Source of the DNA: Cladorrhinum sp. PSN259
Lineage: Eukaryota; Ascomycota; Sordariomycetes; Sordariales; Podosporaceae
Assembly (NCBI GenBank): GCA_033725935.1
Contig: MU867065.1
Span: forward strand, 124,001 to 188,000
DNA length: 64,000 bases
Direction: 5' to 3'
The translations under genes were made by a program, and so were the position numbers. The notes beneath the pieces are model-generated. The model searched no databases. It had not been told where the DNA came from and saw nothing but the letters and a program-made list of their open reading frames with translations. Shown here piece by piece: positions 33,276 through 44,130 of the stretch. Positions within the stretch are counted from its first letter, which is position 1. Every line of letters begins with the position of its first letter.

Positions 33276-34538
33276 CTAATTATCAAAGCGGTACTTGACC
33301 ACGAGCGCCACCGTCGCGCTGTTGGGCGACAGCAGCTTATTCACCACGGTCAGCCGGCCTACTCCGTCCTGCACGCTGTCCACCATCTGCAACACCTCAC
33401 CTACCTGCATCTCGCGCTCGTTTGTCAGCTGCATCTTGGACAGATCGCGCACGCAGGCCGTCGCCTCGATATCGGCGCTGACGGACCCCGGGTCCGGCAG
33501 CGGCCGCAACGCCAAGACAAATGTGACGGCCGAGTTGGCTCTCAGGACCCCCAGGTGCGCCCGCAGCTCGACCTGAATCTGTTCTGCCTGATCACGGTCC
33601 TGTCCCAGAGAGTGCGGCGGCGAGGGTGTCCGGAGCATGTACACGATGGCCTCCTTGACCGTCTGGACCGAGCCGGGGGCGCGCCTCTGAACGCTGATGC
33701 GCTCCCCGTGCTCGTGGTGCGTACCGTTATCTGTTGACACCTGAACGATAAATTGCAGAGCAGGAAATAAATCTGCGAGTGCGGTCGCCGCTTTGGTGGA
33801 CCGCGCACACAGGTCGACCACGCAGGCGTTGCCCAAGCTCAGCCAGTCCAGTTGGCTCAAGACCTCGGTGACACTGTCGTCGCGGTCGCCCAGGCACCGG
33901 AGGAAGGCGGGCCACTGGCGCTGCAGCTTGGGCGTGGGAAAGGCCAGCGCGTGGGTGCTGCCCTGTCCGTGGGCCTTTGTCACGGCGGCCATCTGCAGCG
34001 ACGCCGGCACGGCGGTCTCGGCCAGGAACATGGTGGCGTCCAGGTAGTTGAGCTGGGTGACATAGGGCGCCGACAGGGCGGTATGGGCGATGTAGCCGGG
34101 ACGGGGCTCCGCCAGGAAGCCGACCGTCGATGTCATACGGACGATGCGCGACAGCTCCATCTCCGGCACGCCCATCAGGTCGGCGATGTCCTTGATGGGG
34201 ACGGTGTCGTTGAGGGGGATGCAGGCCAACACCTGGAACTCGGCCAGCCATCTCAGGCAGGCGAGCAGTTGGGTCTGTGGGGAGGGAGTCGGTTAGATGA
34301 CTCGGAGCTATGCACTCGACAAGACTTGACATACCTGGCTGGCGAGGTTCTGGATGAGGTCATCGGGACCCATTAGCATGGTCTGCAGGCGTCTGATGTT
34401 TGTGAGCACGCTCCGGCGTGCATGCTGGGCTTCGGTGCCGTGCATGCCGCCATCTCGCAGCTGGTTGGAGAGCACCTTGACCGACGCTGCGAGGTCGTCC
34501 GAGTTCCTCTCGAGCTGCTCTGCGTCTACTTGGATCAT
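33276..34538 (-). CDS. mdpA: AflS/AflJ-like cluster coactivator
   Basis: Exons 34538-34335 and 34274-33276 (60-bp intron GTATGT..CAG) encode 400 residues. It follows the AflS plan: a short N-terminal helical part, a winged-helix-like segment (about 95-135, including DIADLMGVPEMELSRIV), then a region with the fold of O-methyltransferases but without a clear SAM-binding glycine motif. It sits head-to-head with the Zn2Cys6 gene, as aflS does with aflR in aflatoxin clusters and mdpA with mdpE in the monodictyphenone cluster. In those systems the protein binds the regulator and enhances its activity; a catalytic role is not expected. Family assignment rests on this plan and the gene pairing. Confidence 0.8.
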
Positions 34539-34858
34539 AACTCAAATGTGGAAACCCTTGCTCACCGCGTGGCCAACCCCGCCCGAAGGTTGTTGCTGTC
34601 GCTTCTATATATCGGGCGGGGAACGGCGGGGCACAGCGGGGGGGTAGCGGGGCGATGGCTGCTTACGGATTGACCAGCGTCGTCCACTTGCAGGCAGGCA
34701 TCGGAAACTTGGATCCTTCTCTGCTGCCCGTGCTGCGCCTCGCTCCCACCGTGAGCCCCTCCGACGGCTGATTTGGGAATGGTCTCACACCGCCTAGGTT
34801 GATTCCTTTGCTGCAATGCGTAAGCGAAGGGATTCCGATATGGAAGGGTGTCTCGTCG

Positions 34859-34869
34859 TCGAATGTCGA
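34859..34869. promoter_or_regulatory. AflR-type site TCGAATGTCGA
   Basis: Perfect TCG-N5-CGA, about 320 bp upstream of the coactivator start. It suggests autoregulation of the regulator pair, as known for AflR. The inner bases do not fit the stricter consensus. Confidence 0.4.
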
Positions 34870-35049
34870 TATCACACGCAAGACACCCATTAGGTCGCCG
34901 TGCGGCACGGGAGGGACCGTGGGCTAGTTAGAACGGTTTTAGGGGGGGGAGGGAGATCTGAGCGGTTGGAGGCTTGACGGTTGCTAGCCTGTGTTAGCTC
35001 CCGCAGAGATAAAGCTTTATCTTGTGACCTGCCGCGTTGGCAATCTCTT

Positions 35050-35076
35050 GGGGGGGGGGGGGGGGGGGGGGGGGGG
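35050..35076. repeat. Poly-G tract
   Basis: 27 consecutive G on the plus strand. Length is prone to sequencing and assembly error. Confidence 0.95.
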
Positions 35077-36017
35077 TAGGGGTTGAGCAAGAATGCATTG
35101 GCATCTTCGACCGACGGATGCGGATATAAGATCAGGGCCGGGTATAACCTGCAACTCACCTTGGAATTGAGGGAATAATTCCTAATCAGGATTGCAGGAT
35201 TACTGGAGGTGCGGTGGGTTTCCAAGGGTTGATAAGCTCCTGCATCATCAGGAACCCTGGAACACATTGGAACTGTTGGTAAGCGCTGCAGCTTGCACAA
35301 CAGCTTTTGGAACAACCACCAGCAGCAGCAGCGGCAGCGGCAGCAGCAGCAGCAGGATGAGTTGGCACTGCAAAAGGACGCGAGGCTCAACCGAACCACT
35401 GTCAGTCGATAGGTGTGTCTGCCCCCGTCGCTACGGATACCTTACCAACGAAGACCACCATCTCCAGCTTTTGCTTTTGTCGAATTATTGTCGAATTATG
35501 ACACTGAGAGTATTCAGAAAGAATAACAAGGTAAGAAAGATAAAACAAGTATAAAAACGTTTAAACATTATGCAAGCTAATGACGGGACCTGAATAGTTA
35601 ATTGTTGGATTGGATGCGGCGGGGTCGAGTGTGGGTGGTGTCCAGTAGGGTGCCTGTCACCTGGTACATGTACTCCGTGCCAGGTGTGAGACACACCAAA
35701 GCTCCGGCCCGAGCTCGGATTTAAAAGACCTCCGTTTTTCCCACGGTGAGAGGAGGAGGGCGCAAAGGTATTCCCCTTATTCCCAGAGGCCCCGTCGGGG
35801 CTGGTTGCCCGTTCTCGCAACTTGTACCAGTCAGCGGCACGCAAGCACATCATCATTCTTTTGAAGGATCGCAATGCTGGTACGCTTACCATCCAAGAAC
35901 TGAGGGTGCACACATTGTGTTTGGTAAACTACCACTACATATGTATGAATGGTGCTGCTCCATCGACTCTGGATCAACTTTGCCAGAAATTTAAACAACT
36001 CTTCAAACTGACAAGAC

Positions 36018-37340
36018 ATGATGGAAGCAACAACTGTTCAATCTCCCATCGTCGATGCTGACATGTCGATCATTGCTGCGTCCATGACTACCCCGGCGGG
36101 TACCTCCCCCCCCACTACCACCTCTTCATCACGCCGATCCGCCGCGCCCCAAGCTGGCCCCAAGCTCCGCGACAGCTGTCACGCCTGCGCGTCCTCCAAG
36201 GTGAAATGCCACAAGGAGAAGCCGACGTGCTCGCGCTGCGCAAAACGAGGCATCACCTGTGAATACTTTGTAACCCGCCGCGGCGGTCGTCACGGCACCA
36301 ACCATGAGCGCCGCGCTACAATCAGCACCGGCACCAGCACCGCTCCCCCCATGAGCTCGTGGTTTGACTCCAACTCGATGCTCTCCACCACCGACTTTGC
36401 CGTAACCCCAATGGTGCAAGTCCCATCCCACCATCCATCCCCCACGCACACTCCCAGAACAAACTCGTCGGCCTCGATCAACACGGCCAACTTCATCGTC
36501 GATGATGTCTGCCCGGTAGATCCAGCGCTTTCGAGCGACATTGACAGCTTCTTTGCATCGCCAATATCGCTCTCCGACACCGACTTGTTCAACCAGTCCG
36601 ACTTGTTCTCGGGAATCGACAGCGCCAGCACCAGCCTGGACACCTTCTTCCTCATGGACGAGTCCCTCTCAGCCCCCATCACCACCCCGCCATCCCCCAT
36701 GTACAACGGCAGCAGCAGCAGCAGCAGCCTGGACCACCACCAAGACGGGTGCTGCCTGGTGAAGGCGCTGGGTCTCATGAAGGAGCTCTTTCCCAACTCC
36801 TCCACGGCCTGCAGCAGCGTCTCATCGTCACCCAAACAGCAAGACTCCATGTCGCTCGGCGGTGACAGCCATCCAATGGCAATGCAGACCGTCATCAACC
36901 AGAACCGCCGGACGGTCGAGGCCGTCGGCTCCATCCTGTCGTGCTCCTGCTCGCGGGACGGGTACCTGCTCTCCGTCCTTGCACTCATCGTGTTCAAGGT
37001 GCTGCGGTGGTACGCGGCGGCGGCGGGCAAGACGCTGCCGGCTGCCACTCTGGCCGAGACGGTGCTGCAGACGCCCACCAGGGTAGGCAGCTACAGTCTG
37101 GAGGGCGAGCACTCGGCGCACATGGCGGCCAAGCTGGTGCTCTCGGAGCTGCACCGCGTTCAGCGGTTAGTCAGTATGCTCTCGGAGCGATTGAGGACGA
37201 GCCACAGCGCCGACCTAGACACAGGAGGCATGGCGTCGCCATTTTCGGCCGCCGTCCTCGATCAGCTAGGCGTAGATCTCAAGAAGCAGCTCAAAGGACT
37301 TTCGCGAGACATTGTCGAGGGTTTACGAAAAGAATGTTGA
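36018..37340 (+). CDS. mdpE: AflR-like Zn2Cys6 transcription factor
   Basis: Single exon, 440 residues. The binuclear zinc cluster has Cys 54, 57, 64, 71, 74 and 81 in the pattern C-x2-C-x6-C-x6-C-x2-C-x6-C, with the AflR-like sequence SCHACASSKVKC. A Ser/Thr/Pro-rich middle (about 100-270) includes Ser runs. The C-terminal half carries the AflR domain signature: LGLMKELFP near 255, an SCSCSRDGYLL block near 310, and a final helical segment (VRWYAAAAG-like and HRVQRLVSMLSERL). It should bind TCG-N5-CGA/G sites and switch on the polyketide genes. Two ATGs are adjacent (36018 and 36021); either may be used. Confidence 0.92.
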   Translation: MMEATTVQSPIVDADMSIIAASMTTPAGTSPPTTTSSSRRSAAPQAGPKLRDSCHACASSKVKCHKEKPTCSRCAKRGITCEYFVTRRGGRHGTNHERRATISTGTSTAPPMSSWFDSNSMLSTTDFAVTPMVQVPSHHPSPTHTPRTNSSASINTANFIVDDVCPVDPALSSDIDSFFASPISLSDTDLFNQSDLFSGIDSASTSLDTFFLMDESLSAPITTPPSPMYNGSSSSSSLDHHQDGCCLVKALGLMKELFPNSSTACSSVSSSPKQQDSMSLGGDSHPMAMQTVINQNRRTVEAVGSILSCSCSRDGYLLSVLALIVFKVLRWYAAAAGKTLPAATLAETVLQTPTRVGSYSLEGEHSAHMAAKLVLSELHRVQRLVSMLSERLRTSHSADLDTGGMASPFSAAVLDQLGVDLKKQLKGLSRDIVEGLRKEC

Positions 37341-37990
37341 CAATAGAATTCAGTTTATCTTTTTCTTCTTCTTTTCTTAAAACATGTTTTTCTTTTGTAT
37401 TTTTCTTTTCTAGACATGTGTCGTCTATTTTAACATGTTGGCTTTTTAGGCGGGCGATTTCCTTCCAATGTCACCCAACCCCTACTTCCGGGAGATGGAG
37501 ATCGGGGGGGACATTTCTTTTTTTTTTTCTGTCCCGCTCATGCGACCGGTTTTGGGGTTGCATGATCTGCAGTATGTGTGCGTGGCAGGGTGTGTGTATG
37601 TGTGCTGCCCTGAATCTGCTGCAACAACGGCCTGCAGTGCTGCTTAACGCAGCAGCAGAAGCTCTCCTCTGGCATGAGGAGAACCATATAGGATTATTAT
37701 TATACCCAAATTGTATTCCTGTCTGAAATCTTGAAGATTATTCACGTATTGAGCCACCTGCTTGCACTTTTTTTGATCTGAAGAACTCGTGGCTAGGACT
37801 TGGGGCCCGTACTACTACCTGCACCAGAAGCAGTAAGGCTGTGATGAAAGAAATGCGACCAGCAGAATTCTCGAATCACACCACACAAACTACCGGGCCA
37901 TGAATCTGACGAGTTTCTCTCGGTTGACATTCCGAATACTGGGCGGGACAAGGCGTTAGATCCAATGGCCGACCGCCGCAACCCCACATA

Positions 37991-38001
37991 TCGGGCAGCG
38001 G
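37991..38001. promoter_or_regulatory. AflR-type site TCGGGCAGCGG
   Basis: TCG-N5-CGG, one mismatch (W position) to TCGSWNNSCGR, 277 bp before the SDR start. Confidence 0.4.
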
Positions 38002-38100
38002 AGCTCGGCCTCGGGGAAAGGGGCCACCTAACACGATGGTTTTGTTATTTAATGACAGACTCCGGCCTTGATATTCCTACTTGTGCTACTTCTCATCACT

Positions 38101-38190
38101 CAATCTCACTCTCATCCTCAATCTCACTCTCATCCTCAATCTCACTCTCATCCTCAATCTCACTCTCATCCTCAATCTCGCTCTCATCCT
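38101..38190. repeat. 18-bp tandem repeat in a leader region
   Basis: Five copies of CAATCTCACTCTCATCCT, the fifth with one change, followed by a degenerate copy. The repeat ends about 90 bp before an ATG. It is pyrimidine-rich on the plus strand, which may matter for transcription start choice. Confidence 0.95.
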
Positions 38191-38277
38191 TAATCTCACC
38201 CTCGGTTTCACCATCACACTACACTCACACTCACACACACACACACACACCACATCACCCCCCTTCACTCCTACACA

Positions 38278-39143
38278 ATGGTTACCACTCCTTACCTCCC
38301 CTTCCGCCTCGACGGCAAGGTCGCCCTCGTGACCGGCTCCGGCAGAGGCATCGGCGCGGCCATCGCCACCGAGCTCGGCCGGGCCGGCGCCAAGGTTGTC
38401 GTCAACTACGCCAACTCGGTCGGGTCAGCCAACAAGGTCGTAGACGCCATCAAGGCCCTCGGCACCGACGCCGTCGCCTTCCAGGCCGACGTCAGGCAGG
38501 TCGCCCAGACGACCAAGCTGATGGACCAAGCGATCGCCCACTTTGGCAAGCTCGACATCGTCGTCAGCAACTCGGGCGTCGTCAGCTTCGGACATCTCAA
38601 GGACGTCACCGAGGAGGAGTTCGACCGCGTCTTCAGCCTCAACACCCGCGGCCAGTTCTTTGTGGCTCGCGAGGCCTACCGCCACCTCGTCGAGGGCGGC
38701 CGCATCATCCTCATGTCCTCCAACACCGCCCAGGACTTTAGCGTCCCCGCTCACTCTCTCTACTCGGGCTCCAAGGGCGCCATCGACTCGTTCGTGCGCG
38801 TCCTGTCCAAGGACACCGGCGACAAGAAGATCACCATCAACGCCGTCGCTCCCGGCGGCACCGTCACCGACATGTTCCACGAGGTTGCCCAGCACTACAT
38901 TCCCAACGGCGACAAGTACAGCCCCGAGCAGCTTCAGGAGGTGAGCTTTATCTATACCCGTAAAAAAAAAAAAAAAAAAGAAAGTGAGAAACTGACAAAT
39001 ATAAACAGATGGCCGCCCACGCCTCTCCCCTCCACAGAAACGGATACCCCACGGATATCGCTCGCGCGGTTGTGTTCTTGGCTAGCAACGAGGGCGAGTG
39101 GGTTAACGGAAAGACCCTCACGCTTGATGGTGGCGCAAAATAG
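38278..39143 (+). CDS. mdpC: Versicolorin reductase-like SDR (anthrol/naphthol reductase)
   Basis: Exons 38278-38940 and 39009-39143 (68-bp intron with a 17-A run) give 265 residues, matching the family length of about 265. The NADPH motif is TGSGRGIGAAIA near residue 19, NSG stands at about 98, and the catalytic set includes Ser in MSSNTAQ and YxxxK as YSGSK near 162-166. Sequence style is that of Ver-1, tetrahydroxynaphthalene reductase and MdpC. In emodin-type pathways such enzymes reduce the hydroquinone tautomer of an anthraquinone before dehydration, leading from emodin to chrysophanol. Together with the scytalone-dehydratase-like gene this suggests a deoxygenation branch. Confidence 0.9.
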
Positions 39144-39770
39144 TGGATTGGTGTGCTCTTGAGTGACGATAGTCGGGGTGCTCTACAAGTAGTTTCTTCT
39201 TGCCTATAGATTTAAAGAGGAATTAAAAAAGTTTTTTTGTGGTACTTTGATATACTTGTTTTTTTTCCTGTGAGGAACGTGAATAAAAATGTGATCTTTT
39301 GAATACAGTGGTATCAAGTACTAAAAAACTACGATGGAAACTTGGTTCCATCTTCATCGAGTTGGATGTCCTTTTTCACCAACGTTGGCAATGGCTTTTT
39401 CATGCTTGTTCTTTTAATATGTTTTATTTAACAATTTATTTCCCCCAAAAATATTTCACTGCAAGGTATAAGCTAGAAGATACTCAACAATTCTTGTTCA
39501 AGTCAAGCGTTATCGGGCATAACCGGCAATTGACAGATGGAGAAAAATACTACTGCAGCAACCACACAGCAGCAGGCAGGTGCCCGGATAAACAGACGTA
39601 CATGTACATACAGCAAAATCCAACATTTCAGGAAAGAATCAACCGGGTTTTTCAAGTCGACACAAACACAAAAGTCTCAAAGATTCATTTTTAACACCGA
39701 ATTTTTAAAACTACTTGCATTGAAACATAAAGAATTAAATCAATAAAAAATAAAAATAAACAAAAGACTT
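39144..39770. other. Convergent intergenic with shared motif
   Basis: AT-rich 3' regions of two converging genes. At 39506-39526 it holds a 21-bp motif that recurs inverted at 44183-44203. No gene is supported. Confidence 0.5.
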
Positions 39771-40509
39771 CTAAGCACCCTCCTGAGGCGGCCCCGGAAC
39801 CGGCACATCAAGCAAATGCAGCGACCCCGGGCCGGCAAACTCGTTAAACATGGGAATCTGATAAACCTCGTTGAACCACTCCCAGACCCTCGGGTACAGC
39901 GCCTTCAGGTGCTTGTGAAACACCATGACCGCAAACTTGATCAGGCCCACCACGAACAGGTCGGCGAGCGTCACTTCGTCCTTGCTAGCCAAGTACTTTT
40001 GCGTCTGCAGGTGATCCTCCAACCTCTTGAAATCCCGATAAACAACCCTGAGACAGTCACCCTGATCGCACTTGACGTCCGTCGAGCGCCCCATCAGGGG
40101 CAGGATGACGCCGCCGATGGCGGGCAGCATGTCCGAGTTGACGAGCGACATCCATCTGATGATGTCAAAGTACTGGCGGCGGGTGGACCCCAAGAGGGTT
40201 GTGGTGTCGCTCTGTGAGGCGATGTAGAGCGCGACGGCGATGCACTCTGTCAGGACGTAGCCATCTGCGCCCACGAAAACGGGGACTTGCCCCAGGGGGT
40301 TGACTTTGAGAAGCTTCTGGTAGTTTTCCGGGTTCTGGTCCTTGTCGGCGTAGATGACGTCCAGTTTGAGTCCCTGGGCTTTGGCGATGGCAAGGATTGC
40401 CGTTGTTCGGGGGTTGGGCTATGGCATTGTGTTAGTGAGAAGAGACAGGGAGTGGAGGGGGGGCATTGTTTACATCGTGACTGTAGATGGTTCCAAAGGA
40501 CGACGACAT
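39771..40509 (-). CDS. mdpJ: Glutathione S-transferase, eEF1B-gamma-like
   Basis: Exons 40509-40474 and 40418-39771 (55-bp intron) give 227 residues. The N-terminal thioredoxin-like half begins IYSHDPNPRTTAILAIAK and contains the glutathione-binding cis-Pro region NPLGQVPVFVGADGYVLTE. The all-helical C-terminal half contains VTLADLFVVGLIKF, typical of elongation-factor-1-gamma-like GSTs. GSTs of this type occur in mdp- and trypacidin/geodin-type clusters, where their role is unsettled: conjugation, isomerisation or self-protection. A TCGGAGCCGA element with a 4-nt spacer lies upstream, so it is not a standard regulator site. Confidence 0.88.
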
Positions 40510-41868
40510 TTTGGCTGGCTCTGATGAGGATGGGATGTCTCCGTTGCTGGTGGGTTTGGTCCAGAGCATGGTCAGGTAGTAGGAACGTCAAGCGGGGTGT
40601 GATGGTAGGTAGGCAAGGTGATACAGACTGTGTGTGTGTGTCGGACAACAAAAAAAAGAGAAACACATGACACGACTCTAAACACAAGGCCTTGAATCTG
40701 AAAGGCCGATGAGCCTTCACAGACTTCTCTAGTTCAATGTCCCCACAATTCCATTCCCGAACTTTTTTTGAGTGCCCGTACGGGATCCTCCCTATCAAAG
40801 CACGCGCACGCGAGCGCTTGCCCATCTTGTATCCCGAACCCTTCTCCTGGGCATTAAACTCAGGACTGTGCCCGAGCGGCAGTTGACTCGGAGCCGAAGG
40901 AATTAAGCTTGCTTTCCTTTCTGCAGCATATTTTATTCCCGTACACCGTTCCAGTGTCTCGGCGTATGCAGTACAACTATGTCATCTTACATCAGGATGG
41001 AGGTTACCTTGGGATTGGCTGGTGGCCGGGGAGACCCGAGATGACACGGCGTATAACCTAATCTGAGTTGAGAAATGCGAAATGCGAAATGCGACATACG
41101 AGAGGGAGGAAAAATGAAACAATGCTGTGTTTCGGGAATACCATGTCATTCTGCAAGTTTTGCCCGGGAATAGTCACCACCTCGCTGAGCCCCTTTCCCG
41201 CGTGTTTGCGACGGTGCGTCTCACCGTGAACACCCCCCCAGCCCACTACTGCGACACCTTACACCTCACATAGACCGTCCCTCGGGGGCCTTGTACGGAA
41301 CCGTTTTTTGTGCACAGTATCATGTGAATAAGTTATTCCGAGATAACGATTCCGAGATAACGATTCCGAAATCGGCTATCAGTAGCACCTCTTGAAGCCG
41401 ATCAAGCATGACTGCCGTTCGAGTATATAATGATTACTGTCCCCTCGAGATCGGCGATCGTTTGCTTTTGACCAAGCTTCTCATCCAGCCTGCCTGCAGA
41501 GATCTCGATGGACTTCCCCCCAAGTCATCCTCCTCTCCCTCACAGCGACAATGCCAAACTCAAGTCAGCAAAAAAACTTCAGTGTCAGCAAAGTCAACAT
41601 GAGACAGTCATCATCAAGTTTGGACAGAAGAAGCAATTGAAGTAAGTTTTAAATGTGTTTTAAATAGTTGTTAAAATAATAGTTTCTAGAGAAGAAAAAA
41701 AAAATGATGATGATGAAAAAAAAAACAATGGCTATGATAGATAGGTAAGAAAAAAGGAAATATGAAGTCTAATGTACCGTAGTTTTTTGGACTCTTTTTG
41801 ACCCAAGGAAAAAAGTGGACAGAGAAAGAAAAAAAAAGGAAAAGTTTGATCATCAGCCTCGGGTCAGC
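40510..41868. other. Intergenic, GST promoter side
   Basis: No gene is supported over 1.36 kb. A 14-bp unit ATTCCGAGATAACG occurs twice plus a partial near 41335-41375. A TATATAAT box at about 41424 is followed by a spurious short open frame. The last 200 bp before the next 3' end are A-rich. Confidence 0.5.
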
Positions 41869-42846
41869 CTATGAGGACTCAATCCCGAACCACTTCTTCT
41901 CGCCTCCCCGCACCTCAAAGGCAACCTTTCCGTCCTCTGCCAGCTTTCGGAGCACCTCCTCGGTAAAGGGCTCGACGGCCATGGCTCTGACTTGGGGATC
42001 GAGCCCCTCGCCGTGCATTTTGGTGACCAGTTCCTTGACAGTGACGCTTCCCTTGGTGCCCCTTGGCGCGGCCTTCTTGATGGCCGTCAGGTTCGTCAGA
42101 ATGCGCTTCTCGCGCCTGGTCTTGGTGGCCAGCTCCCAGTTGATCTTGCCCTTGAGGTCCGTGATGACTGTTCCGTGGGCTGGGTATCCGGTCGTGCACC
42201 CGTGAGATTGCATGACCTTCATCGAGTTCATCCAGGTGCTGAGCTGCTCGACGGCTGTGGCGCCGTGGCCGAGCACGTTGTCTCCAGTAAACATTGCGTT
42301 CTCCTCCTCGAGAATGAAGCACATGTGGTCGTGCGAGTGGCCGGGAGCGTGCACGGCCCGGACGGTAGTCTCGTCGTCGACCTTGAAGATCTGGCCGTCG
42401 GCGATGGGCTGCTGAGTGCGGGTGGGGGTGTGCTTGTAGATGGCGTTGTTGAGGTCCGGGTAGAGGCGGAGAATGTCAGGAACGCCACCGGCGTGATCGC
42501 CATGCCAGTGAGTGAGGAGCACGTGCGAGAGAGCAATGTTGTTCTCGGACAGGGTGTTCTCCAAGATGGTGGCGTACTCGGGAAGACCCTGGGCAGTGTC
42601 GATGATGAGGCGCCGGGGGCCCGTGCCTACAATGTAGGTGTTGGTGCCTTGGAGTGTGAACTTGCCGGCATTCTGGCCCAGGACGCGGAGGACGCGGGGG
42701 CTGATCTGCTCGACATCGGCAATCACGGGGAGCGCCGCTTGCTGGGCGTCCATGTAATCCTCAAAGGCGCACACATTGAGAGCCTTGTTAATCTGCTTGT
42801 AGCCGCCGCGGCTCTCCTTCTTGACTGGTGCTGATGCTGAGGCCAT
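41869..42846 (-). CDS. mdpF: Metallo-beta-lactamase-type thioesterase (PKS release)
   Basis: Single exon of 325 residues. The zinc-binding motif HWHGDH spans 113-118, with further ligands in APGHSHDHMC and in the TGDN and GYPAHG segments. Length and sequence match the atrochrysone carboxyl ACP thioesterase group (ACTE, MdpF, AptB), discrete hydrolases that release the polyketide from PKSs lacking a thioesterase domain. The PKS in this cluster indeed ends at its ACP, so this gene supplies the missing release step. No intron is needed. Just upstream is a GAT/GTT-rich stretch (42900-43010). Confidence 0.93.
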   Translation of the reverse strand: MASASAPVKKESRGGYKQINKALNVCAFEDYMDAQQAALPVIADVEQISPRVLRVLGQNAGKFTLQGTNTYIVGTGPRRLIIDTAQGLPEYATILENTLSENNIALSHVLLTHWHGDHAGGVPDILRLYPDLNNAIYKHTPTRTQQPIADGQIFKVDDETTVRAVHAPGHSHDHMCFILEEENAMFTGDNVLGHGATAVEQLSTWMNSMKVMQSHGCTTGYPAHGTVITDLKGKINWELATKTRREKRILTNLTAIKKAAPRGTKGSVTVKELVTKMHGEGLDPQVRAMAVEPFTEEVLRKLAEDGKVAFEVRGGEKKWFGIESS

Positions 42847-43249
42847 TGCGAAGATGTTTGGATTTGTTTGAAGGGCTGTTGAGAGCTCAGAGTTTGTTTT
42901 TGAGAATGATGGTGATGATGATGGTGATGATGTTGTTGTTGTGATGTTGATGATGTTGGAGATGTTGTTGATGATGTAGATGATGTAGATGATGTGATGA
43001 TGTTGTTAGTGTGTGATTGTGATTGTGTGGCTTGCTGCTGGATGGTTTCTTCATCATCATTTGTCGCGATTGATGGCAAATATTAATACAGTCTGGTGGT
43101 TGCAGCTTTCACCAGCCGATGGATCCGACGGAGCCGAATCTTACTACTGGATCTCGATCTTTTGCATAGAGTATAAGATTCTGGCTATGGAACGCCTGGA
43201 CATAAAGCGCCAGCCATCCTAACGCCGCTAAACTCCCCTCACAGCGCCT

Positions 43250-43620
43250 GTTATGGCCATCTGTCTAACTCCTGTTTGCACCACATCGTCTTACGGCTGT
43301 TATGGCCATCGTCTAACTCCTGTTATGGCCATCGTCTAAACTCCTGTTTCGATCCATCGTCTTACTGTTGTTGTTGCTGTCGTCTTACTCTTGATCTGGC
43401 AATCGTCTAAACTCCTGTTTGGACCGTCGTCTAACTCCCATTATGGCCATCACCTAAACTCCCGTTACCACCATCGTCTAACTCCTCTTGCAGTCATCGT
43501 CTAACTCCTCTTGCAGTCATCGTCTAACTCCTCTTGCAGTCATCGTCTAACTCCTCTTGCAGCCACTGTCTAACTCCTCTTGCAGCCACCGTCTAACTCC
43601 TCTTGCAACCATCATCGCAT
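43250..43620. repeat. Minisatellite, about 23-bp unit
   Basis: Around 16 copies of a unit approximating CATCGTCTAACTCCTCTTGC plus 3 variable bases. Copies from about 43472 to 43610 are nearly identical, while the left copies are degenerate. The gradient suggests recent expansion at the right end. Confidence 0.9.
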
Positions 43621-44029
43621 CGTGAAATCGTCGATCTGGCGACCGATGTGGAGATATCCATTCGGACCAGACGTTCCATACCATCCACAGCTTCACGGTT
43701 TCTAATGCAGGTAATGGGCAGCTTGAGCAGTAAACTCCAAGAGGGTCGACTCCGAAACGAAGAAACCTGATTCAGGCCAGTCCTGCAGTAACCATGACGG
43801 CGCCAATATACTCAGATCTCGATCTTATGGAGGCAGTGGGAGCATTGTAGACATTGCATCGTATTCCACTCCCATTGGAGTTGGTCTTGGCAGCCAGCGC
43901 GTGCAACCCTTCACCAAGTCCACAGCATTCTGGCCCATCCGTTGTCATTTTCAATCGTGACCCATGATGCCTTGCAGCCATTCCGGACCACATCAAATGT
44001 CGATCTCGGGGACTGGTACGGATTACATC

Positions 44030-44130
44030 TTTACAAATTTACTGGTTCTTTGCATATTCACAAGTTTACTGGTTCTGTGCATATTCACAAATTTACTGGT
44101 TCCGCACATGTTCACAAATCTACTGGTTCT
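44030..44130. repeat. 27-bp tandem repeat
   Basis: About 3.5 copies of a 27-bp unit containing ACAAATTTACTGGTTCT. In one plus-strand frame it encodes a nine-residue repeat (HKFTGSVHI) inside a 77-codon open frame of doubtful reality. Confidence 0.85.

Larger units (their letters stand above)
34539..36017. promoter_or_regulatory. Bidirectional regulator-pair promoter
   Basis: This interval of about 1.5 kb separates the divergent coactivator and AflR-like genes. It contains a TCG-N5-CGA site at 34859, a 27-G homopolymer at 35050-35076, and a CAG/CAGCGG-rich stretch near 35320-35355. No gene is supported. Confidence 0.6.
37341..38277. promoter_or_regulatory. Promoter region of the versicolorin-reductase-like SDR
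   Basis: Starts with a T/C-rich 3' region of the regulator gene. It contains a TCG-N5-CGG site at 37991, then an 18-bp tandem repeat and a short AC run directly before the SDR start, so the repeat lies in its leader or core promoter. Confidence 0.55.

Noticed and set aside
33727..34332. 201-codon frame over the AflS-like gene
   Set aside because: Same strand but another frame of a real gene, Arg/Pro-rich as expected for a shadow frame, and it crosses the supported intron.
37965..38741. 258-codon frame overlapping the MdpC-like SDR
   Set aside because: Runs through the 18-bp repeat and then the wrong frame of the SDR. The SDR frame carries all motifs.
43250..43620. CRISPR-like array
   Set aside because: Units are directly adjacent with no unique spacers, and the genome is eukaryotic. 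It is a minisatellite.
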